The notes under the pieces are model-generated. The model made no database searches, had not been told where the DNA came from, and saw nothing but the letters and a program-made list of their open reading frames with translations. From the NCBI RefSeq assembly GCF_029760955.1, contig NZ_CP121682.1:7148501-7212500 (forward strand): DNA of 64,000 nucleotides, given 5' to 3'. The stretch is from Streptomyces cathayae. Lineage in GTDB: Bacteria > Actinomycetota > Actinomycetes > Streptomycetales > Streptomycetaceae. Position numbers and translations under genes: made by a program. Position 1 is the stretch's first letter, and each line of letters begins with the position of its first letter. This document shows, piece by piece, positions 16,281 through 25,443 of this stretch.

Positions 16281-16394
16281 CCCTCGTCCGAGCCGCTGCT
16301 TCCGCCTTTGCCAGAAGTACGCGCGACCGGGCGCCCTTTGTTCAATTCGAATAAAGAAGCGAGCAGATGAGGGTCTCCGGGGCCCGACGGGGGC

Positions 16395-17354
16395 TCAGCG
16401 CAGCCCGAAACGGGACGCCCAGGCGATCATGTCGCCGGTGGTCGCGTTGCCCCCGCACACCACCAGCCCGATCCGGGCCCCCTCGCCGACCCGCTCCAGC
16501 ACCCGGCGCGCCGCCGGCAGCAGACAGCCCGCAGCCGGCTCCGTCCACACCTTGGCGTGGTCCGCGAGGTCCAGCGAGCCCTGTACGGCCTCCCGGTCCG
16601 GCACCACCAGCACCTCGGTGACCAGCGCCGACACATGCTCGTACGTCAGCTGCGACACGGCCGGGGCACTGAGCGTGGAGACGATCGACGACAGCGCGAC
16701 CGGCACCGGCCCGCCCGCCGCGAGCGCCTCGGACATGGCCTGGGCGCCCTCCGTCTCCACACCCCAGATCCGGATTCCGGGCCGCCGGGCCCTGAGCGCC
16801 GCCGCCACACCGGAGATCAGCCCGCCGCCACCGATGCTCACCAGTACGTCGGTGAGGTCACCGGCGTCGTCGGCGAACTCCATTCCCACGGTGCCCTGCC
16901 CGGCGATCACCACCGGGTCGTCGAAGGGGTGGACCAGGGTCAGCCCTTCCCGCTGAAGCCGCGTCATCAGCGCGAAGGCGCCGTCCATGTCGTCGGCCAG
17001 CCGCACCGACGCACCGGCCGTCTCCGCGACCTCGACCGCCCGCGCGGGGGCCGACCGGGGCATCACCACCGTGGCCTTGACGTCGAGTGCGGAGGCCATG
17101 ACCGCGACGGCGATCCCGTGATTGCCGCCGCTCACGGCCACGACCCCGGCGGCCCGCTCCGCCTCGTCCAGCGACAGCAGCTTCGCCACCGCACCGCGCA
17201 CCTTGAACGACCCGGTGCGCTGCAGCAGTTCCAGCTTCGCCGTGACCGGAGCGCCGAGCAGCGCCGACAACCCGGGGCTCGGCACCGTCGGCGTCCGCAC
17301 CACGTGCCCGGCGATCCGCTCCGCCGCGGCCTCGATCTCCGGCATCCCGATCAT
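16395..17354 (-). CDS. threonine/serine dehydratase-like PLP enzyme
   Basis: A 319-residue fold-type II PLP enzyme. The Schiff-base Lys lies in QRTGSFKVRGA (about 50), the cofactor Asn in SGGNHGIAVA, and the phosphate loop in SIGGGGLISGVAA. No C-terminal ACT domain is present, so it resembles catabolic threonine dehydratase or serine/threonine ammonia-lyases rather than biosynthetic IlvA. The usual product from threonine would be 2-oxobutanoate and ammonia; other hydroxyamino acids are possible. The ATG at 17354 has GGAAGGGG upstream. Confidence 0.9.
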   Translation of the reverse strand: MIGMPEIEAAAERIAGHVVRTPTVPSPGLSALLGAPVTAKLELLQRTGSFKVRGAVAKLLSLDEAERAAGVVAVSGGNHGIAVAVMASALDVKATVVMPRSAPARAVEVAETAGASVRLADDMDGAFALMTRLQREGLTLVHPFDDPVVIAGQGTVGMEFADDAGDLTDVLVSIGGGGLISGVAAALRARRPGIRIWGVETEGAQAMSEALAAGGPVPVALSSIVSTLSAPAVSQLTYEHVSALVTEVLVVPDREAVQGSLDLADHAKVWTEPAAGCLLPAARRVLERVGEGARIGLVVCGGNATTGDMIAWASRFGLR

Positions 17355-17450
17355 GACAACCCCTTCCGGCACGGGGCGTGATCCGCGCCGTGACGAACCC
17401 TGACCCGGCCGGCCGCCGAGGTCAACAGGGCTCCCTCGGCGGTACGTGCC

Positions 17451-18128
17451 TCAGTGCTGCTGCGGCTTGTGCGGCGTGGTCTCGCTGGGCCGCACGATGA
17501 CGTACCCCTCGCCCTGCAGCATCAGCTGCACCGCCTCGCCCGAACCGCCGCGCAGCATCGAACCGAACGACTGCGAACGGTGCAGGGAGGTCGCCAGGCC
17601 CGCCGTCCAGCCGACGATCGCGTCCGTGTCGACGTAGACCGGCTCCTGCGGCGACACCGGGAGGACCAGCGGATAGCCCTCGCAGACCAGACCCAGCAGG
17701 CCGTGCCCGGTGAAGACACTGTTGAACAGGCCGCCGCCGGTGATGCCGGCGCCCTTCACGGTCGAGATGCGGTACGACAGCGTGGAGTCGAAGCACAGGA
17801 CGTTGCGGCCGTTGACGGTGAACTCGTCGCCCGGCTCGACCTGGACGATGAAGCAGTTCTGCGCCTCCTGCGCGAACCAGGCCTCGCCCTGTCCCCGCAC
17901 CGCCATCAGCGGCAGCCCTTCGCCCGTCACCGCGCGTTTGAGCATGCCGCCCACGCCCTGGCCCTTGCGCTCGAACTGGAGCCCGCCGCGGTGGGCGATC
18001 ATCGAGCCCTGCCGGGCGTGCATCTCGCCGTTGACGACGTACCGGATGCACGTGGCGTTCTCGACCGTCATGCCCGGAGCCGAGGCGGGCTGCACCATGT
18101 GCCGGCTGGAAAACAGATCACCCTTCAT
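17451..18128 (-). CDS. AIM24 family protein
   Basis: A 225-residue beta-helix protein of the AIM24/TIGR00266 family. Seen are GEMHARQGSMIAHRGGLQFERKG (parts), a GGMLKRAVTGEGLPLM block and VTGHGLLGL-like repeats (FTGHGLLGLVCEG) in a Gly-rich beta pattern. Bacterial members are soluble and of unknown function; Streptomyces genomes hold several copies. The start at 18128 follows GAGGA. It is divergent from the Usp gene. Confidence 0.86.
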   Translation of the reverse strand: MKGDLFSSRHMVQPASAPGMTVENATCIRYVVNGEMHARQGSMIAHRGGLQFERKGQGVGGMLKRAVTGEGLPLMAVRGQGEAWFAQEAQNCFIVQVEPGDEFTVNGRNVLCFDSTLSYRISTVKGAGITGGGLFNSVFTGHGLLGLVCEGYPLVLPVSPQEPVYVDTDAIVGWTAGLATSLHRSQSFGSMLRGGSGEAVQLMLQGEGYVIVRPSETTPHKPQQH

Positions 18129-18308
18129 GGAGGCATCCTCGCCCGGAGGGCCCGCCTCCGCCAAGACCCGCCCGGAGCCGGACGTGAGGGGGCCGGCGCG
18201 TGGGTTCGCCCGGGGCACGGGCTGCTTCGGGCGGGACGCGAGGAGAGCATGGGAGACGGGTTGGGGAAGACTGGACCGCGGAAGTGGACACGACACAGGA
18301 GGAACCGC

Positions 18309-19181
18309 ATGACGCGCCCGATCACGGCAGGGGTCGACGGAACCGAGGAGAGCCTCGCCGGACTGGCCTGGGCGGCGAGGGAGGCGGTCCGCCGCGGGCG
18401 GCCGCTGCGGGTGGTGCACGCCTGGCGCTTCCAGACACACGAGGGGATCGACGCCGGTGACGCCGCCACCCAGGGGCAGCGGGTGCGCGACGCGATGGGC
18501 GAGTCGGTCCGCCGGATCACCGAACGGCACCCGGACCTCGCGGTGACCACCGACGTCCTGGAGGGAGACGCCGTGCAGACCCTGGCCGGCGCCGCGGCGG
18601 ATGCGGAGATGCTGGTGCTCGGCTCGCGCGGGCACGGGCGGATCATCGGCTTCCTGGTCGGCTCGGTCGGCCAGCAGGTGATCGTCGACGCCAAGCGGCC
18701 GGTGGTCTTCGTGCGGTCCGGGGACCGGGCGTCGGGCGAGGTCGCCGGACGGGAGATCGTCGTCGGCCAGCAGGGCGACCCGGAGGACAGCGCCGCCGCG
18801 CTGGACTTCGCCTTCGAGACGGCCGCCGCGCGGGGCGCCACCGTGCGTGCCGTACGGGCCTGGACCCTGCCGCCGATGTTCGTCTACAGCCCCGAAGTGC
18901 TGCGCCAGGTCGACGAGGCCGGGGGACTGGAGCAGTACGAGCAGAAGGCTCTGGCCGCGGCCCTCGCGCCGTTCCGCGAGCGTCACCCGCACGTGCGCGT
19001 GGTCGAGCACGTGGAGATGGGCAGCGCCGGGCAGGTGCTGCTGTCGGTGGCCGGCACCGCCCAGCTGATGGTCGTCGGCCGTCGCGCGCGCCGCACCGCC
19101 GTCGGCACCCGGATCGGCTCGGTCGCCCACGGCGTCCTGCACCACGCCGACTGCCCGGTGGCGGTGGTACCGCCGGCCTGA
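18309..19181 (+). CDS. universal stress protein with two Usp domains
   Basis: A 290-residue protein made of two tandem Usp domains. The first opens ITAGVDGTEESLAGLAWAAREA and ends VLGSRGHGRIIGFLVGSVGQQV, which has the ATP-binding G-2x-G-9x-G(S/T) pattern. The second starts REIVVGQQGDPEDSAAALDFA and ends VVGRRARRTAVGTRIGSVAHGV. The second copy's nucleotide loop is less regular. Such proteins are made under starvation or hypoxia in actinomycetes. The ATG follows AGGAGG closely. Confidence 0.93.
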   Translation: MTRPITAGVDGTEESLAGLAWAAREAVRRGRPLRVVHAWRFQTHEGIDAGDAATQGQRVRDAMGESVRRITERHPDLAVTTDVLEGDAVQTLAGAAADAEMLVLGSRGHGRIIGFLVGSVGQQVIVDAKRPVVFVRSGDRASGEVAGREIVVGQQGDPEDSAAALDFAFETAAARGATVRAVRAWTLPPMFVYSPEVLRQVDEAGGLEQYEQKALAAALAPFRERHPHVRVVEHVEMGSAGQVLLSVAGTAQLMVVGRRARRTAVGTRIGSVAHGVLHHADCPVAVVPPA

Positions 19182-19253
19182 CCCTGACCCTGACTCAGCC
19201 GGCCGGGGGCGGCGGGGCCTCCCGGGTCCGGGGCAGGACGTTCCCGGGGTGAA

Positions 19254-19281
19254 GGCCCTCCCGGCTGAAGCCGGGAGGGCC
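19254..19281. terminator. strong 12-bp hairpin between Usp and MBL genes
   Basis: Arms GGCCCTCCCGGC and GCCGGGAGGGCC pair perfectly around a TGAA loop. The hairpin lies 72 bases after the Usp stop and before the end of the opposing MBL gene at 19467. It probably terminates both. The rest of 19182-19466 holds no gene I can support. Confidence 0.55.
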
Positions 19282-19466
19282 CTTCCTGCCTTGCGGTGGA
19301 GGGCTCGACGCCTCGGGGGCGCCTGACGACTGCCCTGTGCCGCCGCGCCGGAATCCACGGGACGAGGTCACGGGCGAGCGGCCCGGGGCGGCTTCGCCGC
19401 CCGCCGTGGGGCGGGCACATCGAAGACGCCGGGACCCGGTGACCTCGGAGCCGATCTCTGTGCGCG

Positions 19467-20261
19467 TCAGCGCTCTTGCGCGCGCTCCCGGGCCAGCCGC
19501 GCCGCGTCCCGCAGGGACCCCGTGTGCGCGGGGCCGTGTCCGGGCAGCAGCAGGTCGCTCTCCAGCCCGGCCAGGATGTCCAGCGAGGCGAGGGCGGCGG
19601 CCCGCTCGCGGTGGAACATGTCGGGCAGCAGCTGCGGTCCGCTCGCCCGGGAGGTCGGGTGAGCGCTCACCAGGGCGTCGCCGGACACCACCGCCCCGCT
19701 GTCCGGGAGGTGGAAGGCACAGTGCCCGTCGGTGTGGCCGGGCGTGTGCACGGGGACCGGCCGGCCGGGCAGATCGAGCGGACGGGGCGGATCCGGCGCG
19801 TCGGACCGCGATCCGGGCCGTGGTTCGGGCCAGGGGAACGGCTCGGGGGCGGCGACCGGCACGTGCGCCGTGCCGCCGGAGCGCAGCGCGTGCAGGGCCC
19901 AGGGCAGCACGCCCGGCCGCCAGCCGCTGCGCAGGATCTGCCCGACGGTCACCTGGTGCAGGAAGTCCCGGCGGACGTGCGGGACTTCGGCCTCATGGGC
20001 GTACACGGGGGTGCCGTAGGCGGACCGCAGGTACTCCGCGGAGCCCAGGTGGTCCGTGTGCGCGTGGGTGATCAGTACGGCCGCGACCGCCTCCGGCGCG
20101 CTGCCCACCTCCGCCAGGGACGCGAGGAGCCGCTCGCGGTCACCGGGGTAGCCGGTGTCGATCAGGGTGACGGCGTCCCCCTCCTGGAGGATCACCCAGT
20201 TGGTGTTCGAGCCGTGCACCAGGTGGGTGCCGTCGGCCACGTGCCGCACATCTGCCCGCAT
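19467..20261 (-). CDS. MBL-fold metallo-hydrolase
   Basis: A 264-residue metallo-beta-lactamase-fold hydrolase. It has TLIDTGYPGD, LITHAHTDHLGSAEYL (HxHxDH site, about residue 65), PVHTPGHTDGHCAFHL (third His), VVSGDALVS (bridging Asp) and LLLPGHGPAH (last His), so both metals can be bound. The arrangement is like lactonases, glyoxalase II-like enzymes or RNase Z-like hydrolases; the substrate is not clear. The ATG at 20261 opens MRADVRHVADGTHLVHG. Confidence 0.92.
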   Translation of the reverse strand: MRADVRHVADGTHLVHGSNTNWVILQEGDAVTLIDTGYPGDRERLLASLAEVGSAPEAVAAVLITHAHTDHLGSAEYLRSAYGTPVYAHEAEVPHVRRDFLHQVTVGQILRSGWRPGVLPWALHALRSGGTAHVPVAAPEPFPWPEPRPGSRSDAPDPPRPLDLPGRPVPVHTPGHTDGHCAFHLPDSGAVVSGDALVSAHPTSRASGPQLLPDMFHRERAAALASLDILAGLESDLLLPGHGPAHTGSLRDAARLARERAQER

Positions 20262-20488
20262 GATCGTCCCGCGTTCTGCCGTCCCGGCGTTCTGGCGTCC
20301 TGCCCGAAGGGCACCAGCAAAGCAGATCAGGACGCCGGCGGCCGGGACGGACCCGGCCGCGTCCGCGTCCGTCCGGCCTCCCGGCGGGTGTGCGGTCCGG
20401 TGTGGGGGGAGCGGGGCGGAGGACGACAGGCCCCCGGCGGGGCGCCGTTGTTCACATCATCGCTTCGAATTCCGGCGAGACCCTTCTG

Positions 20489-20521
20489 GATACACCGGTG
20501 TATCGGATACGTTCGCGTATC
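20489..20521. promoter_or_regulatory. two tandem TetR-type operators
   Basis: Two 16-bp perfect inverted repeats are separated by one base: GATACACC-GGTGTATC (20489-20504) and GATACG-TTCG-CGTATC (20506-20521). They share GATAC...GTATC ends and stop 16 bases before the TetR gene's ATG, so binding would block its own promoter and the downstream flavoprotein gene. Autorepression is inferred. Confidence 0.72.
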
Positions 20522-20537
20522 GAACGGAGGGGGCGGC

Positions 20538-21197
20538 ATGACCGTGGACGGCGTGTCCGAGGCGGCGGCGACCGGGCGACGGGTGACCGGACGCCGGGCC
20601 CGCACGCGCGCGAACCTCCTGCGGGCGGCGTTCTCCGTGTTCGCGGCCAAGGGCTACGGGCACGTCTCGATCGAGGAGGTCTGCGAGGCCGCCGGCTACA
20701 CCAGGGGCGCCTTCTACTCGAACTTCGCCGGCCTGGACGAGCTCTTCTTCGCCCTGTACGCGGAGCGCGCCGAACTCATCGCGGAGCAGGTCTCCTCGGC
20801 CCTCGCCCAAGGCGGCCCCGACCTCGACGTGCCCGCGGCCGTGGACCGCGTCACCGAGGTGCTGCTGCTCGACCGGGACTGGCTGCTGGTGAAGACCGAC
20901 TTCCTGGTGCACGCCGCCCGCGATCCCGAGGTCTCCCGCAGCCTGCTGGAACACCGCGCGCGGCTGCGCCGGGCCGTCGCGGACCGGCTGGCCCGGGCCC
21001 GCGGCCACACCGAACTGCCCGCCGTCCTCGGCACCGTCGAGGACGCCGCGCACGCCGTGGTCGCCGCCTACGACGGAGTCACCGTCCACCTGCTGCTGGA
21101 CCGGGACGTCGCAGGCGCCCGCGCCTGGCTGAAACAACTGCTGACCGCGCTGCTCACCGACGGCAGCACCGGACCGGCCGCGCACCGACGCGGATGA
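20538..21197 (+). CDS. TetR/AcrR-family transcriptional regulator
   Basis: A 219-residue regulator. The helix-turn-helix is in the first ~65 residues: RANLLRAAFSVFAAKGYGHVSIEEVCEAAGYTRGAFYSNFAGLDELFFALY (shown in parts RANLLRAAFSVFAAKGY, IEEVCEAAGYTRGAFYSNF). The rest is a helical ligand domain. GGAGG precedes the ATG. It overlaps or abuts the next gene and has tandem operators directly upstream, so it probably represses its own operon. The ligand may be a steroid-like or lipophilic substrate of the flavoprotein; that is inference. Confidence 0.93.
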   Translation: MTVDGVSEAAATGRRVTGRRARTRANLLRAAFSVFAAKGYGHVSIEEVCEAAGYTRGAFYSNFAGLDELFFALYAERAELIAEQVSSALAQGGPDLDVPAAVDRVTEVLLLDRDWLLVKTDFLVHAARDPEVSRSLLEHRARLRRAVADRLARARGHTELPAVLGTVEDAAHAVVAAYDGVTVHLLLDRDVAGARAWLKQLLTALLTDGSTGPAAHRRG

Positions 21198-21214
21198 GGA
21201 AGGGACTTCTCGCC

Positions 21215-22897
21215 ATGGATGCCGACGTCATCGTCGTCGGAGCGGGCCTCGCGGGCCTGGTCGCGGCCCACGAACTGACCAGCCGGGGCCGCAGGGTCGC
21301 CCTCGTCGACCAGGAGAACGCCGCCAACCTCGGCGGGCAGGCCTTCTGGTCCTTCGGCGGGCTGTTCCTCGTCGGCTCCCCGGAGCAGCGGCGTCTCGGT
21401 ATCAAGGACTCCTTCGAGCTCGCCTGGAACGACTGGCAGGGCAGCGCGGGATTCGACCGGCTCCGGGACGACCGGGACGAGGACTCCTGGGCGGTGCGCT
21501 GGGCCCGTGCCTACGTCGAGTGGGCGGCGGGGGAGAAGCGGTCCTGGCTGGCCGGGCACGGCATCTCCTTCCTGCCCACCGTCGGCTGGGCCGAGCGCGG
21601 CGACCTCCGCGCGGACGGCCACGGCAACACCGTGCCCCGCTTCCACATCGCCTGGGGCACCGGCACCGGCGTCGTCGAACCCTTCGTGCGCCACGCCCGG
21701 CAGGCCGCGCGCGACGGGCTGCTCACCTTCCACCACCGCCACCGGGTCGACGAACTGGTCGTCCAGGACGGCACCGCGCGCGGAGTGCGGGGCACCCTGC
21801 TGGCCCAGGACGACGCGCCGCGCGGTGTCGCCTCCAGCCGGGAGGTGATCGGCGACTTCGAACTCACCGCCCAGGCCGTGATCGTCACCAGCGGCGGCAT
21901 AGGCGCCGACCACGACATCGTCCGCCGCCACTGGCCCGAGCGGCTCGGCACCCCGCCCCGGGAGATGATCACCGGGGTCCCGGCCCACGTGGACGGACGG
22001 ATGCTCGACATCAGCGCCCGCGCGGGCGCGCGCCTGGTCAACCGGGACCGGATGTGGCACTACACCGAGGGCATACGGAACTGGGACCCGATCTGGCCCG
22101 GTCACGGCATCCGCATCCTGCCCGGACCGTCCTCGATGTGGTTCGACGCCCTCGGCCGCCGGCTGCCCGAGCCCTGCCTGCCCGGTTACGACACCCTGGG
22201 CACGCTCGAACACCTGCGTACCACCGAGGACATCGCCGACCACGACCACTCCTGGTTCATCCTCACCCAGAAGATCATCGAGAAGGAGTTCGCGCTGTCG
22301 GGCTCCGAGCAGAACCCCGACATCACCGCCAAGGACCGGGCCGGGTTCCTGCGCGAACGCGTGCTGGGCAAGGGCGCCCCCGGCCCGGTCGACGCGTTCC
22401 TGCGCCGGGGCGCGGACTTCGTGACCGCCCCGACCCTGGAGCAACTCGTCGAGAGGATGAACGCCCTCACCGACAAGCCCCTGCTCGACGCGGCCGTCGT
22501 CCGCCGCCAGATCGAGGCCCGCGACCTGCAGATCGCCAACCCCTACGCCAAGGACGCCCAGGTGCAGGGCATCCGCAACGCCCGCCGCTACATCGGCGAC
22601 CGCCTCGGCCGGGTGGCCACCCCGCACCGCATCCTCGACCCCGCGGCCGGCCCGCTGATCGGCGTCAAGCTGCACATCCTCACCCGCAAGACCCTCGGCG
22701 GCATCCAGACCGACCTCGACTCCCGCGCGCTGGACGGTGCCGGGCGGCCGATCGAGGGGCTGTACGCGGCGGGCGAGGTCGCGGGCTTCGGCGGCGGCGG
22801 CGTCCACGGCTACAACGCCCTGGAGGGAACCTTCCTCGGCGGCTGCCTCTTCTCGGGGCGCGCGGCGGGACGAGCGGCGGCGCGGCAGACGGCGTAG
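21215..22897 (+). CDS. FAD-binding dehydrogenase (KstD/fumarate reductase flavoprotein family)
   Basis: A 560-residue flavoprotein. The FAD dinucleotide motif is VIVVGAGLAGLVAAHEL at the start, followed by GGQAFWSFGGLFLV. The C-terminal FAD contacts read GLYAAGEVAGFGGGGVHGYNALEG and GGCLFSGRAAG. The family includes 3-ketosteroid-1-dehydrogenases and fumarate reductases; annotation pipelines call this type 'FAD-binding dehydrogenase'. The start at 21215 has GAGGAAGGG upstream; an ATG at 21194 overlaps the tetR stop. The two genes form an operon. Confidence 0.9.
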   Translation: MDADVIVVGAGLAGLVAAHELTSRGRRVALVDQENAANLGGQAFWSFGGLFLVGSPEQRRLGIKDSFELAWNDWQGSAGFDRLRDDRDEDSWAVRWARAYVEWAAGEKRSWLAGHGISFLPTVGWAERGDLRADGHGNTVPRFHIAWGTGTGVVEPFVRHARQAARDGLLTFHHRHRVDELVVQDGTARGVRGTLLAQDDAPRGVASSREVIGDFELTAQAVIVTSGGIGADHDIVRRHWPERLGTPPREMITGVPAHVDGRMLDISARAGARLVNRDRMWHYTEGIRNWDPIWPGHGIRILPGPSSMWFDALGRRLPEPCLPGYDTLGTLEHLRTTEDIADHDHSWFILTQKIIEKEFALSGSEQNPDITAKDRAGFLRERVLGKGAPGPVDAFLRRGADFVTAPTLEQLVERMNALTDKPLLDAAVVRRQIEARDLQIANPYAKDAQVQGIRNARRYIGDRLGRVATPHRILDPAAGPLIGVKLHILTRKTLGGIQTDLDSRALDGAGRPIEGLYAAGEVAGFGGGGVHGYNALEGTFLGGCLFSGRAAGRAAARQTA

Positions 22898-22924
22898 CCG
22901 GCGCGGCCGACGGGGCAGGGCGCG

Positions 22925-23275
22925 TCAGTCGTCGAGGAGGCGGGCCAGCACCTCGGCGTGGCTGGTCGCCGGCTCCCTGGCCGCGGTCAGCAGGGTCACC
23001 TGCCCCTTCGCCGCCAACTCCCGCACATGGTTCAGGAGTTCGGCCGCCTCGGGGGCGGCGAGCTCTGCCTCGTAGCGCCCGCGGAGCTCCTCGTACGGCC
23101 GCTCGTCCAGGTGGTACCAGCGGCGCAGTTCCGTCGACGGGGTCAGCCCCTTGGGCCATTCGTCCACGCGTGCCATGTCCTTCGCCAGACCGCGCGGCCA
23201 CAACCGGTCGACCAGGACGCGGACACCGTCGTCCGGCTCAGGCGGTTCGTAGACACGGCGCACGCGTACGCTCAT
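22925..23275 (-). CDS. DUF488 family protein
   Basis: A 116-residue protein of the DUF488/YeaO family. The family blocks RVLVDRLWPRGLAKDMARVDEW, PSTELRRWYHL and VTLLTAAREPATSHAEVL are clear (quoted in parts: RVLVDRLWPRG, TLLTAAREP). Function is unknown. The start at 23275 fits homologues (MSVRVRRVYEPP); the frame runs open far upstream but without similar sequence. It faces the flavoprotein gene with 27 bases between stops. Confidence 0.9.
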   Translation of the reverse strand: MSVRVRRVYEPPEPDDGVRVLVDRLWPRGLAKDMARVDEWPKGLTPSTELRRWYHLDERPYEELRGRYEAELAAPEAAELLNHVRELAAKGQVTLLTAAREPATSHAEVLARLLDD

Positions 23276-23382
23276 GGTCGGCCCCTTCCCGTGGTCTCCC
23301 GCGAGCCTAACGCCGCCCCCCGGGCCGGGCCCGGCGGACAGAACCACGGACGGGCGGGCCGGAACGGGCGGCGCCGCCCGCC

Positions 23383-23628
23383 TCAGGCGCGCCGCGCCCT
23401 CAGGCGGCGCCTCAGCGCGCGCCGCTCCGTCTCGCTCGTGCCGCCCCACACCCCGAGGGACTGGCCCGAATCCATAGCCCAGTCGAGGCACTGCTCCCGG
23501 ACGGGACAGCGCCGGCACACCGCCTTCGCCCGCTCCGTCTGGAGAAGGGCCGAGCCGGAGGTCCCGATCGGGAAGAAGAGGTCGGGATCCTCGTCCCGGC
23601 AGGCCGCGCGGGTCCGCCAGTCGTCCAT
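23383..23628 (-). CDS. WhiB-family iron-sulfur transcription factor
   Basis: An 81-residue Wbl protein. Four cluster-binding cysteines are at 10, 38, 41 and 47 (AACRDEDPDLFFP and AVCRRCPVREQC), followed by the turn GVWGGTSETERR and a basic tail RRALRRRLRARRA. Wbl proteins bind a [4Fe-4S] cluster and often act through region 4 of the primary sigma factor. The ATG at 23628 has AGGTGG seven bases upstream. Among the Streptomyces paralogues it most resembles small WblE/WblA-like types, but I cannot assign which one. Confidence 0.92.
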   Translation of the reverse strand: MDDWRTRAACRDEDPDLFFPIGTSGSALLQTERAKAVCRRCPVREQCLDWAMDSGQSLGVWGGTSETERRALRRRLRARRA

Positions 23629-23782
23629 GGAAAACCACCTGGGGTCGGAGGGGATGCGCACCCTTCGGGTGCCCTGTCCCGTTACGGGTCACCTGCCGGA
23701 GCGCGGTGAAACAGCGGCGCCGGTGCCGTACGTCACCGCGGACACGCCCGTCCGGCCGACGACGGGCGGGTGCGACGCACCC

Positions 23783-24679
23783 TCAACTCCGCAGCGCCGT
23801 CGCCGCAGTTGCCGCCACCGACTCGGCCACCGCAGCGAGTGCCGGGGAGTCCAGCTTCCACTGCTGCCAGTACAGGGGCGCTTCGGCCACGTGGTCCGGG
23901 GCGAAGACGACGAGCCGGCCGGCCCGCAGCAGGGGCTCGGCCTGCGTCTCGGGCACCATGCCCCAGCCCAGGCCCGCGGCGACGGCCTCGGCGAACCCCT
24001 CCGAGGCCGGAATGAGGTGCCGGCTCGTGCTCGCCCCGGTGCGGCCGCGGGTGAGCCGGCGCACGAAGGCGTCCTGGAAGTCGTCCCGCCGGTCGAAGGT
24101 CACCACGGGGGCCCGCGGCAGCGTCTGCTCCAGCGGCGCCGTGAGGTACCGCGCGACGAACTCCGGGTGGGCCGCGGGGAGATAGCGCATCCGCCCCAGG
24201 AGCCGCACGGAGCAGCCCGGCACCGCCTCCGGCGACGAGGTCACCGCGGCCATCACCGTTCCCTCGCGCAGCAGGGCCGCGGTGTGGGACTCGTCCTCGC
24301 GGCGCAACTCGAAGAAGAGGCGCGGCTCGCCCGGCACCCGGGTGAGGGCCTCGAGGAACCAGGTCGCCAGGGAATCCGCGTTCACCGCCACCGACACCCG
24401 GGTCGGCTCCCCGCCGGAGCCCAGCCCCAGCTCCGCGTACGCGTCCCGCTCCAGCCGGGCCACCTGGCGGGCGAGCCGCACCAGCACCTCTCCCGACTCG
24501 GTCGGCCGCACCGGCCTCGTGCGCAGCAGCAGTACCCGTCCGGTGCGCTGCTCCAGCGCCTTCACCCGCTGGCTGACCGCGGAGGGCGTCACGTGCAGGG
24601 CTGCCGCGGCCGCCTCGAACGTGCCCTCGTCCACCACGGCGAGCAGGGTCCGTACCTGGTCGAGCGGAAGGTCTTCCAT
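23783..24679 (-). CDS. LysR-family regulator of the ArgP/LysG type
   Basis: A 298-residue LysR regulator. The winged helix contains LDQVRTLLAVVDEGTFEAAAAALHVTPSAVSQRVKALEQ (in parts: LAVVDEGTFEAAAAALHVT, PSAVSQRVKALEQ), as in ArgP/LysG. The effector domain includes VAVNADSLATWFLEAL. It is divergent from a lysE gene, the classical lysG-lysE layout in which intracellular Lys or Arg induces the exporter. The ATG at 24679 is used; the GTG just before it is also in frame. Confidence 0.93.
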   Translation of the reverse strand: MEDLPLDQVRTLLAVVDEGTFEAAAAALHVTPSAVSQRVKALEQRTGRVLLLRTRPVRPTESGEVLVRLARQVARLERDAYAELGLGSGGEPTRVSVAVNADSLATWFLEALTRVPGEPRLFFELRREDESHTAALLREGTVMAAVTSSPEAVPGCSVRLLGRMRYLPAAHPEFVARYLTAPLEQTLPRAPVVTFDRRDDFQDAFVRRLTRGRTGASTSRHLIPASEGFAEAVAAGLGWGMVPETQAEPLLRAGRLVVFAPDHVAEAPLYWQQWKLDSPALAAVAESVAATAATALRS

Positions 24680-24693
24680 CACATCGGCTAAGG

Positions 24694-24717
24694 GTACGTA
24701 AGAATCATTAGCTGTAC
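24694..24717. promoter_or_regulatory. probable LysG-type operator in lysG-lysE divergent region
   Basis: An AT-rich imperfect dyad, GTACgTAA-gaatca-TTAgctGTAC, sits in the 69-base gap between the regulator and lysE. Its position and T-rich half-sites fit a LysR-type site that controls both genes. The dyad is seen; the regulator match is inferred. Confidence 0.45.
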
Positions 24718-24748
24718 TGTGCCGGGCGGTGCCTCTAGCGTCCTCGGC

Positions 24749-25366
24749 ATGAGCAGCGCCCTGACCACGGCCGCCACCGGATTCGGCACCGGCCTCTCCC
24801 TGATCGTCGCCATCGGCGCCCAGAACGCCTTCGTCCTGCGCCAGGGCGTCCGCCGGGAGGCGGTCCTCGCCGTCGTCGGCATCTGCGCCGTGTCCGACGC
24901 GGCCCTCATCGCCCTGGGCGTCGGCGGGGTCGGCGCGCTGGTCGTGGCGTGGCCCGGCGCGCTGACGGCGGTCGGCTGGATCGGCGGCCTGTTCCTGCTC
25001 GGCTACGGCCTGCTGGCCGCGCGCCGGGTGATCCGGCCGGGCGGGGCCGGGCTGCGGGCGGAGGGCGAGGCCGTGCGTTCACGCCGTCGCGCCGTGCTCA
25101 CCTGTCTGGCGATGACCTGGCTCAACCCGCACGTCTACCTCGACACCGTGTTCCTGCTGGGCTCGGTCGCCGCCGACCACGGGCCGCTGCGCTGGACGTT
25201 CGGCCTCGGCGCCGTACTGGCCAGCCTCTGCTGGTTCACCGCCCTCGGCTTCGGGGCCAGGCTGCTGAGCCGTTTCCTGGCCCGGCCCACCGCCTGGCGG
25301 ATCCTGGACGGCCTGGTCGCGACCACCATGATCGTCCTCGGCGGCACGCTCATCGCCGGCAGCTGA
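24749..25366 (+). CDS. lysE: LysE/ArgO family amino acid exporter
   Basis: A 205-residue membrane protein that exports basic amino acids. It opens LTTAATGFGTGLSLIVAIGAQNAFVLRQG; GAQNAFVLRQG is the LysE/ArgO signature. About five hydrophobic spans follow, and TWLNPHVYLDTVFLLGS is the second conserved block. The ATG at 24749 is preferred over a GTG at 24719, which lies in the operator. Its regulator is divergent. Confidence 0.94.
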   Translation: MSSALTTAATGFGTGLSLIVAIGAQNAFVLRQGVRREAVLAVVGICAVSDAALIALGVGGVGALVVAWPGALTAVGWIGGLFLLGYGLLAARRVIRPGGAGLRAEGEAVRSRRRAVLTCLAMTWLNPHVYLDTVFLLGSVAADHGPLRWTFGLGAVLASLCWFTALGFGARLLSRFLARPTAWRILDGLVATTMIVLGGTLIAGS

Positions 25367-25443
25367 TGCGGCGGGCGGGCGCCGTCACCGGTCCTGCCAT
25401 AGTGAACCCCGGCAAAAAGATGTAGTCACCAACCGGGACGGTC

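Noticed and set aside
20538..22897. Biosynthetic cluster with TetR, flavoprotein and exporter genes
   Set aside because: No core biosynthetic enzyme is present; the genes are separate small units.
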